Notes: generated by a model not told the origin, from the letters alone. A stretch of DNA of 64,000 nucleotides from Buttiauxella massiliensis (GCF_902500225.1 NZ_LR722648.1:141676-205675), one strand, 5' to 3'. Positions 1 through 8,265 are shown, numbered from the stretch's first letter. Program-made: numbers and translations.

Positions 1-212
1 TTGTAAAGCAGAGGCGGTGAGGCTCGTTTAACAAAATAGACTTCCGTTTGTTCACAAGCTCGCAGGTAGAGCTCCCCTTCTGAAACCATAGCAAACACAA
101 CATTTTCTACCGTCAGGCTATATCCACCAAATAGCGATCGGCAGCCTATTTCCCCTAGTGGAGATAAGTATTCTTTGGACTGATGAATCCTTGCATATGA
201 TTTATTTTTCAT
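1..212 (-). CDS. sxy: Sxy/TfoX competence regulator, N-terminal part (cut by window edge)
   Basis: The minus strand from ATG at 212 reads MKNKSYARIHQSKEYLSPLG, then a TfoX N-domain-like stretch containing RSLFGGYSLTVENVVFAMV and LYLRACEQ. About 70 codons are present and the stop lies outside the window. In Escherichia and Haemophilus, Sxy works with CRP at CRP-S promoters to switch on DNA-uptake genes. Divergent placement next to sulA is the usual enterobacterial arrangement. I could not pick out a convincing CRP-S site in the 213-368 gap. Identity is firm from the sequence; function is by family. Confidence 0.9.
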   Translation of the reverse strand, partial: MKNKSYARIHQSKEYLSPLGEIGCRSLFGGYSLTVENVVFAMVSEGELYLRACEQTEVYFVKRASPPLLY

Positions 213-368
213 GAATATATCCCTAAATATCATGTAGTAACGCATCATCACGGTTTATTACTGCTTCCTGTAGTACGAAAATAAGTAACCTAATCACTCA
301 CCGCAATCACATTCTCACTTTCCGTCGAATTACATGATGAAATTGCGAGACACTTTCCGAAATTTAGA

Positions 369-411
369 TTGATCTTTATCCAAACAGGCATTACTGTATA
401 TCCATACAGTA
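369..411 (+). promoter_or_regulatory. sulA promoter with overlapping LexA (SOS) box
   Basis: A -35 element TTGATC (369-374) and a -10 element TACTGT (392-397) are 17 bp apart. A near-perfect SOS box, TACTGTATATCCATACAGTA, occupies 392-411 and covers the -10, so bound LexA would block polymerase. The CTGT-N8-ACAG core is intact, which predicts tight repression and strong induction after DNA damage. Confidence 0.95.
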
Positions 412-432
412 ACCCATCAGGCGGGATTAACT

Positions 433-942
433 ATGCATTCACATAACGTTCGAACTCAGGTTGCCACTGTTACAAATGCTGTGCCTTCTGTGGCCCAGTC
501 ATCAGCAGGTAACAAAATTAAAGGGTTGATCAGTGAAGTGATCTACAGCGAAGATCAGCCATGGGTTACACAGCTGGTTTTATTGCCACTGCTTCAACAA
601 CTGGGGCAACAGTCACGCTGGCAGCTGTGGCTAACACCACAGCAGAAATTAAGTCGTCAGTGGGTACAATCAGCAGGTCTTCCGCTGGCAAAAGTTATGC
701 ACGTGAGCCAGTTAGATCCACTTTTCACAGTAGATGCTATGGTAAAAGCATTACAGACAGGAAATTACAGTGTTGTTATCGGTTGGTTACCGGAAGAATT
801 GACGGATGAAGAGCATTCGCAACTGTCATCTGCCGCCGAAATAGGGAATGCGATCGGCTTCATTATGCGTCCAATCCGTATCTCGGAAACAGGGTGTCGA
901 CCACGAAGTGAGCTAAAAATTCATTCTAGTTTGTATCATTAA
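433..942 (+). CDS. sulA: SOS cell-division inhibitor SulA
   Basis: The 169-residue product has the usual SulA length. SulA binds FtsZ and blocks Z-ring assembly while DNA is repaired; Lon protease then removes it. The conserved core [20 protein letters not shown] is followed by [13 protein letters not shown], and the [10 protein letters not shown] and GFIMRP motifs are present. The C-terminal KIHSSLYH tail, which Lon recognises in the E. coli protein, is kept. The first ~25 residues diverge from E. coli, as is common for this gene. A GGCGGG-type ribosome site precedes the ATG. The gene stands alone behind a LexA-controlled promoter; I saw no clear hairpin terminator after it. Confidence 0.95.
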   Translation: MHSHNVRTQVATVTNAVPSVAQSSAGNKIKGLISEVIYSEDQPWVTQLVLLPLLQQLGQQSRWQLWLTPQQKLSRQWVQSAGLPLAKVMHVSQLDPLFTVDAMVKALQTGNYSVVIGWLPEELTDEEHSQLSSAAEIGNAIGFIMRPIRISETGCRPRSELKIHSSLYH

Positions 943-1130
943 GTAAATTTAAGAGAATTCCTGGAACTTTTTATGAACTCTTGACAATTCATTGTGAATT
1001 ATCAAGAATCCGCGTCCCAAGCCGCTCCAGGCGGCCTTCCAGCAAATCTTTAGAGTGTGAATTACGCGCAAAAATGTTAAAAAATGTGTATACAAGTCGT
1101 TTTTTTTCATATGCCTGACGGACTTCACAC

Positions 1131-1158
1131 TTGTAAGTTTTAAACTACGTTGTAGACT
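1131..1158 (+). promoter_or_regulatory. ompA promoter
   Basis: TTGTAA (1131-1136) and TAGACT (1153-1158) are separated by 16 bp, and the surrounding bases match the known E. coli ompA promoter closely. Transcription should begin near 1165. The stretch 943-1130 before it holds no gene; a short GCCGC/GCGGC dyad at 1021-1035 lacks a T-run. Confidence 0.8.
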
Positions 1159-1164
1159 TTAGCT

Positions 1165-1301
1165 CGCCAGGGTTGCTCTTCATAACACCGATTGATCGGT
1201 AGAGTAACAAGTGAGCATAAACTCGGGCGAAGGATTTAACCCTGGGCTTTAGAGCGATTTTAAAGCTCATGGCCTTTTTGGATGATAATGAGGCGCAAAA
1301 A
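1165..1301 (+). promoter_or_regulatory. Long ompA 5' leader with MicA target site
   Basis: About 137 nt of untranslated leader separate the predicted start site from the ATG at 1302, close to the ~133 nt of E. coli, where the leader stabilises the mRNA. The GGATGATAATGAGGCGC stretch at 1280-1296 just before the start corresponds to the site paired by the envelope-stress sRNA MicA; one C-to-T change from E. coli would still allow a G-U pair. An in-frame upstream ATG at 1269 lies inside this leader and is not the start. Confidence 0.7.
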
Positions 1302-2375
1302 ATGAAAAAGACAGCTATCGCGATTGCAGTGGCACTGGCTGGCTTCGCTACCGTAGCGCAAGCCGCACCGAAAGATAATACCTGGTATGCAGGTGGTAAG
1401 TTGGGTTGGTCCCAGTTCCATGACACCGGTTTCTACGGAAACGGCTATAAGGACAACAACGGCCCAACTCACAACAGCCAACTGGGTGCTGGTGCGTTCG
1501 GTGGTTACCAGGTTAACCCGTACGTTGGTTTTGAAATGGGTTACGACTGGTTAGGTCGTATGCCATATAAAGGCAGCGTTGATAACGGTGCTTTCAAAGC
1601 GCAAGGCGTTCAACTGGCTGCTAAATTGAGCTACCCAATTGCTGACGATCTGGACCTGTATACTCGTCTGGGTGGTATGGTTTGGCGTGCAGACTCTAAA
1701 GGTAACTACAACAACGGTACTACTCGCCTGAGCGATCACGATACCGGTGTTTCTCCTTTGGCTGCTGTTGGTCTTGAATATGCAATCACCCGTGATATCG
1801 CAACTCGTCTGGATTACCAGTGGGTTAGCAACATCGGTGACGCGCAAACAGTGGGTACTCGTCCAGACAACGGCATGCTGAGCCTGGGTGTTTCTTACCG
1901 TTTCGGTCAGGGCGAAGTTGCAGCTCCAGTAGTAGCTCCAGCTCCAGCACCAGCTCCAGAAGTACAGACCAAGCACTTCACTCTGAAGTCTGATGTTCTG
2001 TTCAACTTCAACAAAGCAACTCTGAAACCAGAAGGTCAGCAAGCACTGGATCAGCTGTATACTCAGTTGAGCAACCTCGACCCGAAAGATGGTTCTGTTG
2101 TAGTTCTGGGCTTCACCGACCGTATCGGTTCCGATCAATACAACAACAAACTGTCTGAAAAACGTGCACAGTCAGTTGTTGATTACCTGATCTCTAAAGG
2201 TATCCCAGCTAACAAGATCTCCCCACGCGGTATGGGCGAATCTAACCCAGTTACTGGCAACACCTGTGATAACGTAGCTCCTAAAGCTAAACTGATTGAT
2301 TGCTTGGCTCCAGATCGTCGCGTAGAGATCGAAGTTAAAGGTATCAAAGACGTTGTAACTCAGCCTGCGGCATAA
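1302..2375 (+). CDS. ompA: Outer membrane protein A (OmpA)
   Basis: This abundant outer-membrane protein ties the outer membrane to peptidoglycan. The 357-residue precursor starts [21 protein letters not shown], a 21-residue signal peptide cut before APKDN. An eight-stranded barrel follows, then an alanine-proline hinge and a C-terminal OmpA/Pal peptidoglycan-binding domain with a disulfide pair (NTCDNV and LIDCLAP). Surface loops 1 and 3 are several residues longer than in E. coli K-12 (346 aa), resembling Klebsiella/Enterobacter OmpA. The start at 1302 places AGGCG as the ribosome site. Expression is set by the long leader and probably MicA. Confidence 0.97.
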   Translation: MKKTAIAIAVALAGFATVAQAAPKDNTWYAGGKLGWSQFHDTGFYGNGYKDNNGPTHNSQLGAGAFGGYQVNPYVGFEMGYDWLGRMPYKGSVDNGAFKAQGVQLAAKLSYPIADDLDLYTRLGGMVWRADSKGNYNNGTTRLSDHDTGVSPLAAVGLEYAITRDIATRLDYQWVSNIGDAQTVGTRPDNGMLSLGVSYRFGQGEVAAPVVAPAPAPAPEVQTKHFTLKSDVLFNFNKATLKPEGQQALDQLYTQLSNLDPKDGSVVVLGFTDRIGSDQYNNKLSEKRAQSVVDYLISKGIPANKISPRGMGESNPVTGNTCDNVAPKAKLIDCLAPDRRVEIEVKGIKDVVTQPAA

Positions 2376-2385
2376 GTTACCGTTA

Positions 2386-2420
2386 TAAAAAAACCCCGCT
2401 AAGGCGGGGTTTTTTGTTTT
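2386..2420 (+). terminator. ompA terminator, bidirectional with matP
   Basis: Stem AAACCCCGC (2391-2399), loop TAAG, complementary arm to 2412, then a T-run. On the minus strand the same hairpin is followed by seven Ts, so it can also end matP transcription arriving from the right. Confidence 0.9.
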
Positions 2421-2480
2421 TATTCTTTGGTGGATACCCAGAACCCAAAAATAGAACTCTGGGTCAATACAACCGCCCCT

Positions 2481-2933
2481 CTACTCTTTGCCTAGCAAAG
2501 CCTGGAGATCCTGTTTGAGCGATGACATCTGATTGGCGTATTGCTCTTTACGCTCAGCATCTTCAATCAATTGCACAATAGTTTCTGAGAGAGTGCATCC
2601 TCGTCGATGAGCAAGCCCTGCTAACCGCTGCCAAACCAAATATTCAAGGTCGATGGACTTCTTACGGGTATGTTGATGCTCGGCATTAAAGTGCCTTTTA
2701 CGCCGCGCACGGATAGTTTGCTTCATACGATTATGAAGCTCTGGATTCATATGTTTCTCAATCCAACTCAACACAAGCACAGGTTCATTTTCGAAGCGTA
2801 ACAGTTCATCAACGGCTTCTTTCGCCGCACTAGCTTCGATGTAACGTGTAATTAATTCGCCTTCGCGGTGTTTTTTGACCAGATACTTCCACTTCCAGCC
2901 GCTCTCGAGATTTTCCAACTGTTGATATTTCAT
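2481..2933 (-). CDS. matP: MatP, Ter macrodomain organiser
   Basis: The 150-residue product matches MatP in length and sequence ([20 protein letters not shown] at the start). MatP dimers bind matS sites and condense the terminus region of the chromosome, linking it to the divisome through ZapB. The N-terminal half is the helical DNA-binding part; the C-terminal half holds the ribbon-helix-helix stretch ([20 protein letters not shown]) and a terminal coiled coil. It converges on ompA and diverges from ycbZ. I found no consensus matS site in the window; the nearest two-mismatch match lies just upstream of its own ATG. Confidence 0.95.
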   Translation of the reverse strand: MKYQQLENLESGWKWKYLVKKHREGELITRYIEASAAKEAVDELLRFENEPVLVLSWIEKHMNPELHNRMKQTIRARRKRHFNAEHQHTRKKSIDLEYLVWQRLAGLAHRRGCTLSETIVQLIEDAERKEQYANQMSSLKQDLQALLGKE

Positions 2934-3068
2934 TGCGATCTCAGTGTGACCGTGTAACTCATTTCAGAATAACAGTTTTTTTTATTTTCGCTTACCTGAA
3001 AAATGAAAGCTGTGAGCTAAGTAAACTTGCCGCTCCGCATAAACCGTGTGCTGCCTTCCCTATTCTTG

Positions 3069-3074
3069 TATAAT
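3069..3074 (+). promoter_or_regulatory. Candidate -10 box for ycbZ
   Basis: A perfect TATAAT lies 35 bp before the TTG start of ycbZ. No good -35 hexamer is visible 16-18 bp upstream, so the assignment is tentative. Confidence 0.35.
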
Positions 3075-3108
3075 CGCGCCTTTGACATCTAATTAATAAA
3101 TAGCGACT

Positions 3109-4863
3109 TTGACGACTAATCGACTTGAATGGCGTGCTCTTGTACCTGATACCGAAAGCTATCAGGAAATTTTCGCACAGCCTTATGATTCCGAAACTGC
3201 CCCTTTCTCCGCTGTGCAACCCCGTCTGTCTTACGGACTGGTGCAGCTCAGCCAACCGGTAGCCTCGGCCGATCTGATGCTGGTAAAAGCCGCTGAAGAA
3301 GCCGAATACCTTAATCTTATTACCGAAGCAGCACGCGAGTGCTGGTCGCATGACAACGCTCTGACGGGCGGTCATTATCTGGTAGAAGGCAGTCACGTAA
3401 CGTTACGCCCGGCCGAGTCCGCAGAAGACAATTTTGCGGGGCTGTCTGAGGTTGTCGCTGCCGACTGGATTGAAGCGGACCAGCTGTTTGGCTGCGTGCG
3501 TCAGTTTGCAGGCGAAATTACTCTGACTCCAGGCCTGGTTCACCGTGCAAACGGTGGCATTCTGGTGCTGTCATTGCGCAGTGTGCTCGCACAACCGCTA
3601 TTGTGGTTACGCCTAAAGCAAATGGTCATTCAGGGTCGCTTCGACTGGATTTCACCTGACGAAACGCGTCCTCTGCCAATTAATATTCCTTCATTACCAT
3701 TGAGCCTGAAACTGGTTCTGGTAGGCGAGCGCGAATCGCTGGCAGACTTCCAGGATATGGAACCTGAGCTGGCTACTTCGGCGATTTATAGCGAATTTGA
3801 AGAAAACCTGCAGATCGCCTCTGCTGATGATATGGCGTTATGGTGCCAGTGGATTTACGCGGTAGCCAAATCAAAATCTCTGCCTACCCCTGCAACTGAT
3901 GCATGGCAAGTGTTAATCCGTGAAGCCGTGCGTTATACCGGTGACCAGGAAACACTGCCGCTATGCCCATCGTGGATTAGCCGTCAGTTGCGCGAAGTTG
4001 CCGCCTTTACTGAAGAAGAAAGTTTCGGTGCTGACGAACTAACGCAAATGCTGGCACAACGTGAGTGGCGTGAAGGTTATCTTGCTGAACGTATGCAAGA
4101 TGAAATTCTGCTTGAGCAGATCCTCATCGAAACTGAAGGTGAAATGGTCGGGCAGATCAATGCCCTGTCGGTGATTGAGTTCCCTGGGCATCCACGTGCA
4201 TTTGGTGAACCTTCTCGTATCAGCTGTGTGGTGCATGTCGGTGATGGTGAGTTTACTGACGTTGAACGCAAAGCGGAGCTGGGCGGCAATATTCATGCGA
4301 AAGGCATGATGATCATGCAGGCATTTTTAATGTCTGAATTACAACTTGACCAGCAAATCCCCTTCTCTGCATCTCTGACTTTTGAACAGTCTTATAGTGA
4401 AGTGGATGGCGACAGCGCCTCAATGGCCGAACTTTGCGCATTAATCAGCGCACTGGCAAATGTACCTATTTATCAGCATATTGCGGTGACAGGTTCCGTA
4501 GACCAGTTTGGTCGAGTGCAACCGGTTGGCGGCCTGAATGAGAAGATTGAAGGTTTCTTCCGTATTTGCCAGCAACGCGAGTTTACCGGCAAGCAAGGCG
4601 TGATTATTCCTGTTTCCAATGTGCGTCACCTTTGCCTGCACCAGGACGTTCTGGATGCTGTAGAACAAGGGCAATTCACCATTTGGGCCATCGATGATGT
4701 CACTGATGCACTACCCTTATTAACAAATCTGCCCTGGGATGGCGAAGGGCAAAATACGCTCATGCGTGCGGTACAAGAGCGAATCGCTCAGGCATCCGCG
4801 CAAGATATTCGGCACCGCTATCCATGGCCACTGCGTTGGCTCAATTGGTTCAATCAAAACTGA
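3109..4863 (+). CDS. ycbZ: Lon-family protease homologue LonH/YcbZ
   Basis: The 584-residue protein has a C-terminal Lon-type Ser-Lys peptidase domain. In DGDSAS the catalytic Ser is residue 436 and in GGLNEKIEGF the Lys is residue 479; the 43-residue spacing equals that of E. coli Lon (S679/K722). The N-terminal two thirds resemble the AAA_32/LonB ATPase region, but I see no Walker A (GxxxxGKS/T), and the Walker B position reads GGILVLSL without the acidic pair. ATP dependence is therefore doubtful. Translation starts at TTG (3109), which aligns with the E. coli N-terminus; no strong ribosome site is seen. Substrate unknown. Its stop codon lies inside the fabA FadR operator. Confidence 0.9.
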   Translation: MTTNRLEWRALVPDTESYQEIFAQPYDSETAPFSAVQPRLSYGLVQLSQPVASADLMLVKAAEEAEYLNLITEAARECWSHDNALTGGHYLVEGSHVTLRPAESAEDNFAGLSEVVAADWIEADQLFGCVRQFAGEITLTPGLVHRANGGILVLSLRSVLAQPLLWLRLKQMVIQGRFDWISPDETRPLPINIPSLPLSLKLVLVGERESLADFQDMEPELATSAIYSEFEENLQIASADDMALWCQWIYAVAKSKSLPTPATDAWQVLIREAVRYTGDQETLPLCPSWISRQLREVAAFTEEESFGADELTQMLAQREWREGYLAERMQDEILLEQILIETEGEMVGQINALSVIEFPGHPRAFGEPSRISCVVHVGDGEFTDVERKAELGGNIHAKGMMIMQAFLMSELQLDQQIPFSASLTFEQSYSEVDGDSASMAELCALISALANVPIYQHIAVTGSVDQFGRVQPVGGLNEKIEGFFRICQQREFTGKQGVIIPVSNVRHLCLHQDVLDAVEQGQFTIWAIDDVTDALPLLTNLPWDGEGQNTLMRAVQERIAQASAQDIRHRYPWPLRWLNWFNQN

Positions 4864-4874
4864 TCGGACTTGTT
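4858..4874 (+). promoter_or_regulatory. FadR operator of fabA
   Basis: AACTGATCGGACTTGTT matches the FadR consensus (ARCTGGTCCGAYNTGTT) at 15 of 17 positions. It overlaps the ycbZ stop codon and the fabA -35 region, where FadR acts as activator of unsaturated fatty acid synthesis in E. coli. Confidence 0.8.
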
Positions 4875-4898
4875 GAGCGTACACGTGTTAGCTAACAT
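4870..4898 (+). promoter_or_regulatory. fabA promoter
   Basis: TTGTTG (4870-4875) and TAACAT (4893-4898) are exactly 17 bp apart. The FadR site overlaps the -35 side and the FabR site fills the spacer, fitting activation and repression respectively. Confidence 0.75.
4876..4893 (+). promoter_or_regulatory. FabR operator of fabA
   Basis: AGCGTACACGTGTTAGCT is an imperfect 18-bp palindrome identical in form to the E. coli fabA FabR site. FabR represses fabA and fabB in response to the unsaturated acyl-ACP/CoA pool. Confidence 0.8.
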
Positions 4899-4931
4899 GC
4901 GTGCTTCATTACAATAAGGCTTACTGTAAAC

Positions 4932-5450
4932 ATGGTAGATAAACGCGAATCCTATACAAAAGAAGATCTTCTTGCCTCTGGTCGTGGCGAACTGTTTGGT
5001 GCTGAAGGCCCACGTTTGCCTGCGCCATCCATGCTGATGATGGACCGCGTCGTCAAGATGACCGAAGACGGTGGTAACTTCGATAAAGGTTACGTTGAAG
5101 CAGAATTAGATATTAATCCTGACCTGTGGTTCTTCGGTTGCCACTTTATCGGCGATCCAGTAATGCCTGGTTGCCTGGGTCTGGATGCGATGTGGCAACT
5201 GGTAGGTTTTTACCTCGGCTGGTTAGGCGGTGAAGGTAAAGGCCGTGCACTGGGCGTGGGTGAAGTTAAACTCGCCGGCCAGATTCTGCCTACAGCGAAG
5301 AAAGTCACCTACCGTATTCACTTCAAACGCGTTATCAATCGCCGCCTGATTATGGGCCTGGCAGATGGTGAAGTGTTGGTTGATGGCCGTGTAATTTACA
5401 CCGCCACCGATCTGAAAGTGGGTCTTTTCAAAGACACCACCGCTTTCTAA
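4932..5450 (+). CDS. fabA: 3-hydroxydecanoyl-ACP dehydratase/isomerase FabA
   Basis: This cytoplasmic hot-dog-fold enzyme dehydrates 3-hydroxydecanoyl-ACP and isomerises trans-2 to cis-3-decenoyl-ACP, the branch point to unsaturated fatty acids. The 172-residue length is standard. Catalytic His71 sits in [15 protein letters not shown] and Asp85 in LGLDAMW; both are intact. The promoter carries adjacent FadR and FabR sites. The transcript should run through an ERIC repeat before the terminator at 5592. Confidence 0.98.
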   Translation: MVDKRESYTKEDLLASGRGELFGAEGPRLPAPSMLMMDRVVKMTEDGGNFDKGYVEAELDINPDLWFFGCHFIGDPVMPGCLGLDAMWQLVGFYLGWLGGEGKGRALGVGEVKLAGQILPTAKKVTYRIHFKRVINRRLIMGLADGEVLVDGRVIYTATDLKVGLFKDTTAF

Positions 5451-5459
5451 GCCTGATTT

Positions 5460-5585
5460 TATACCCAAAATAATTCGAGTGGCATCGAGGCGGCAAGAGA
5501 GCAAGTCCCGATGAGCTTACATAAGTAAGTGATTCGGGCGCGTGAACGAGCCAACAAAGATGCAGCTCGAAGTATGAAGGGTATA
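5460..5585. repeat. ERIC repeat 1 (in fabA 3' untranslated region)
   Basis: A ~126-bp palindromic element bounded by TATACCC and GGGTATA. The diagnostic core GAGCTTACATAAGTAAGTGA is the sequence to which standard ERIC primers were designed. It lies between the fabA stop and the fabA terminator, so it is transcribed. Confidence 0.92.
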
Positions 5586-5591
5586 AACGCG

Positions 5592-5620
5592 AAACCTCCG
5601 CTATGCGGAGGTTTCTTTTT
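5592..5620 (+). terminator. fabA rho-independent terminator
   Basis: Stem AAACCTCCGC (5592-5601), loop TAT, arm GCGGAGGTTT (5605-5614), then CTTTTT. The leftward rmf transcript also meets this hairpin but with a poorer T-run. Confidence 0.88.
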
Positions 5621-5635
5621 CTAAAGAGACAGTGA

Positions 5636-5803
5636 TTACGCGGTAACCGCCCTGTCTTCCATGGCTTCTCGCCAGCCTCCCATCCAGTACGACCTTTGAT
5701 TCAGTGTCTGATAGGGACACATCTCTTTGGAGCGTCCGACGATACCTGCTTGATAACCACGTTGATGAGCCCGTTCCAGGCGATCTCGTTTTTGTCTCTT
5801 CAT
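5636..5803 (-). CDS. rmf: Ribosome modulation factor RMF
   Basis: A 55-codon gene read from ATG at 5803 to TAA at 5636. The product MKRQKRDRLERAHQRGYQAG continues with GRSKEMCPYQTLNQRSYWMGGWREAMEDRAVTA and matches E. coli RMF over its whole length. RMF binds the 30S subunit in stationary phase and drives formation of inactive 100S ribosome dimers. The protein is highly basic, as expected. It is monocistronic, convergent with fabA. Longer frames on the same stretch are shadows. Confidence 0.96.
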   Translation of the reverse strand: MKRQKRDRLERAHQRGYQAGIVGRSKEMCPYQTLNQRSYWMGGWREAMEDRAVTA

Positions 5804-5876
5804 GCCTCGTTTCCCTCATTTCTATATAATCTGGTGGAAAGAAAACAGTGGCCACAAAACGTGCAACCACATATAA

Positions 5877-5905
5877 GCAATAACTCCTAAAGCCTCTATC
5901 GTCAA
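5877..5905 (-). promoter_or_regulatory. Candidate rmf promoter
   Basis: On the minus strand TTGACG (5905-5900) and TATTGC (5882-5877) are 17 bp apart, giving a leader of about 65 nt. The -10 is weak, so this is a best guess. The rest of 5804-6003 shows no gene. Confidence 0.4.
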
Positions 5906-6003
5906 TGCGCAAAATTCACGCCAATGTCATAAATGTGAGCTACAAGAGTTTTGTTTTGCACAAAAAGTGTGAGAACGCATGGGTAACAAATTAATGCCAA
6001 AAG

Positions 6004-6044
6004 AAAAGCTGCGTTCCGCTTAGTAGGCGAATGACGCAGCTTTT
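6004..6044 (-). terminator. Terminator of the rlmKL-uup-pqiABC operon
   Basis: An 11-bp arm pair, AAAAGCTGCGT (6004-6014) and ACGCAGCTTTT (6034-6044), with a 19-nt loop. On the minus strand it is followed by TTTTCTTTT. It begins 17 bp after the pqiC stop. Confidence 0.85.
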
Positions 6045-6061
6045 TTGTGCTACTGAGGTAA

Positions 6062-6628
6062 TTAGTTAAAGCGTGTCAGCTCACCAGCGATACTTTTCGC
6101 TTCTTGCTGCCAGGCCTGAGCTAAGGTTTTCACCATGGCATCGTAACCATCAGCTTCTTGCTTCAGCTCAACGTGGAACGGACGTTTAATCAATTGCCCC
6201 TGATGTTTGAGCAACCACTCGCCACTTACAATCACTTTCCCGTCATAACGTCCGTGAAAACCGGTCACGTTAACATTCAGAGTATCCTGATCATTGCCTA
6301 GTGGTTGTGATGCCACAACCCAACCAGGTAACGCGCTACTCAGATTGCTGACAAGAGTATTTCGCAATTGCTGATCCAACGGACTTGCCCACAAATTGCT
6401 GGAGGCAATGACGTACTGCACCTCACTGGTCTGATAAACCACGCCATTGCCGGCGAGGTAATCAGGAACTGCAACCTGCTCTACCCACAATAAATGAGTT
6501 CCAGGCTGGCTCACAGCCTGCATAGCAGGTGCGGAGCTTTGAGGTAGCTGGTAATAGGTCTTTCCATTATCGCTGCTGCTACAGGCCGTTAGAGCCAATG
6601 CAACAAAGAGTGGGAGCCATTTTTTCAT
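6062..6628 (-). CDS. pqiC: PqiC lipoprotein of the Pqi lipid-transport system
   Basis: The 188-residue product starts with a lipoprotein signal ending LTAC, so Cys16 should be acylated. It belongs to the ABC-transport auxiliary lipoprotein (former DUF330) family. In E. coli, PqiC is an outer-membrane lipoprotein that meets the distal end of the PqiB needle. Its ATG overlaps the pqiB stop as ATGA, so translation is probably coupled. It is the last gene of the operon. Confidence 0.93.
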   Translation of the reverse strand: MKKWLPLFVALALTACSSSDNGKTYYQLPQSSAPAMQAVSQPGTHLLWVEQVAVPDYLAGNGVVYQTSEVQYVIASSNLWASPLDQQLRNTLVSNLSSALPGWVVASQPLGNDQDTLNVNVTGFHGRYDGKVIVSGEWLLKHQGQLIKRPFHVELKQEADGYDAMVKTLAQAWQQEAKSIAGELTRFN

Positions 6629-8265
6629 TCTTTCGCCCTCTTCGGCTGGGGATCTTTTTTATCCTTCGCTTCAAAGACCAGCGAATTGCTCTTATCGTTC
6701 AACGTGCGCAGTACAGGCTGCAATTCACGCAGAACCTGATCAAGACGCTGCATATCGGCCACCATCTTGTTGTAGGCCGCAGAACCCGGCTGGAAGCCCT
6801 GCATACTGCGATTGAGTTCACGCAGCGTTGACTGCATATCTTCAGGCAACGATTGCATCGACTTATTCGCGGTGATCTTGTTCAGATTATCCAGCGTCTG
6901 CTGCAAGCGCTTCATCGTTTTCTGGCTTTCAGCAAGCGAATTGGTGGTCTGTTCAATCATCGGATTGAGCGGCAAGTTGTTAATCTTATCCAGTGTCTCC
7001 AGCAAGCGTTGTTGGATTTGCGCCAGTCCACCACTCATCGTTGGGATTATCGGGTAACCCGCAAATGTCGGTAACTCGGTTACTGGCGGCGCTTTAGGAT
7101 TGAAATCCAGGTCGATAAACAGTGCCCCGGTAACAATGCTGCCCGTTTTCATAGACGCCCGTAAACCACGTTTAATCAGGGCTGTCATGTTGTCCTGAAT
7201 ATGGACATCATCACCGACCAGATTTTGCAAACGCTCAGGTTCAAGACGGATCAGAACCGGAATACGGAAGTCATCATTGATCTTCTGGCGCATTCCATCG
7301 GTAAAGAATGGCACCTTCGCCACGGTTCCCAATCGAATACCGCGGAACTCAACTGGTGCACCTGGTTGCAGGCCACGCACTGAATCTTTAAAGAACATCA
7401 GGTAGTCAATGTGATCGGTATACAGAGAATCCTGAATGCTTTTCTGATCGTCGAAGAGGTTGAACTCGCTACCCGGTTTCGCAGGTTTACCAAGCTCCCA
7501 ACCTTCTGGCACGTCAAAACTAACACCGCCGCTAAACAGCGTTGTAAGAGACCCCATCTCTACGCGCATACCTTGTGAAGACATATCAACGGCAATACCG
7601 CTGTCTTTCCAGAAGCGTACGTTACTGGTCACCAGGCGATCGTTTGGCGCACTGATGAATAGCTGATAACTGATGCTACGTTTCGCAGGATCAAAGGTGC
7701 TCGTTTCCACTGACCCAACTCTGTAGCCACGGAACAGCACCGGGTCACCTGGAGAAAGCTGCCCTGCTTTATTACTGTCGAGGGTAACGCGGATACCTTT
7801 AGCATCAGGTGGTGCCAATGGAGGAGCATCCAGCAAATCATATTTAGCGGATTGCGATCCCTTATTGCCCGGTTGCAGTTCGATATAAGCACCGGAGAGC
7901 AGAGTACCAAGCCCGGAAATACCTTCACGCCCGACTTGCGGCTTAACGACCCAAAATACTGTGTCATTATGCAGAAGTTTTTCCATGCCCGAATTCAGCC
8001 GGGCTGTAATTTCGACGTGAAGCAAATCGTCTGACAACACCGCACTTTCCACCACGCCCACATTAACGCTGCGGCTTTTAATCATGGTTTTCCCACCTTC
8101 AATACCTTCGGCATTAGTGGTAATCAGCGTGACTTCAGGCCCTTGATGGCTGTAGTGATAAAATAAGATCCACGCACCGATTAGCACGGTTACGATAGGG
8201 AAAATCCATACCGGGGACCAATTTTTCACCTTTGCTACTTTTGCTTCCCCGCTTTTATTTTCCAT
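6625..8265 (-). CDS. pqiB: PqiB, triple-MCE-domain periplasmic tunnel protein
   Basis: A 546-residue protein, the E. coli length. One N-terminal membrane anchor (roughly residues 17-36, WSPVWIFPIVTVLIGAWILF) is followed by three MCE domains (about 45-135, 160-220 and 285-390) and a long C-terminal helical, coiled-coil part. PqiB forms a hexameric tunnel and needle that bridges inner and outer membranes for lipid movement. I chose the ATG at 8265 because it aligns with E. coli (MENKSGEAKV); an in-frame start 20 codons upstream lies inside pqiA. The first 11 nt overlap the end of pqiA. Confidence 0.95.
   Translation of the reverse strand: MENKSGEAKVAKVKNWSPVWIFPIVTVLIGAWILFYHYSHQGPEVTLITTNAEGIEGGKTMIKSRSVNVGVVESAVLSDDLLHVEITARLNSGMEKLLHNDTVFWVVKPQVGREGISGLGTLLSGAYIELQPGNKGSQSAKYDLLDAPPLAPPDAKGIRVTLDSNKAGQLSPGDPVLFRGYRVGSVETSTFDPAKRSISYQLFISAPNDRLVTSNVRFWKDSGIAVDMSSQGMRVEMGSLTTLFSGGVSFDVPEGWELGKPAKPGSEFNLFDDQKSIQDSLYTDHIDYLMFFKDSVRGLQPGAPVEFRGIRLGTVAKVPFFTDGMRQKINDDFRIPVLIRLEPERLQNLVGDDVHIQDNMTALIKRGLRASMKTGSIVTGALFIDLDFNPKAPPVTELPTFAGYPIIPTMSGGLAQIQQRLLETLDKINNLPLNPMIEQTTNSLAESQKTMKRLQQTLDNLNKITANKSMQSLPEDMQSTLRELNRSMQGFQPGSAAYNKMVADMQRLDQVLRELQPVLRTLNDKSNSLVFEAKDKKDPQPKRAKE

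Noticed and set aside
981..1009. TTGACA upstream of ompA as an extra promoter
   Set aside because: No acceptable -10 at 16-18 bp; the conserved promoter at 1131-1158 explains ompA transcription.
1551..2138. 195-codon antisense frame in ompA
   Set aside because: A shadow of a highly biased gene; no family resemblance.
2946..2958. matS-like GTGACCGTGTAAC just upstream of matP
   Set aside because: Two mismatches to GTGACRNYGTCAC. Reading all GTGAC occurrences in the window gave no consensus matS, so this is probably chance.
5601..5912. 103-codon minus-strand frame over rmf
   Set aside because: It is out of frame with the 55-codon rmf, which matches a known protein completely.
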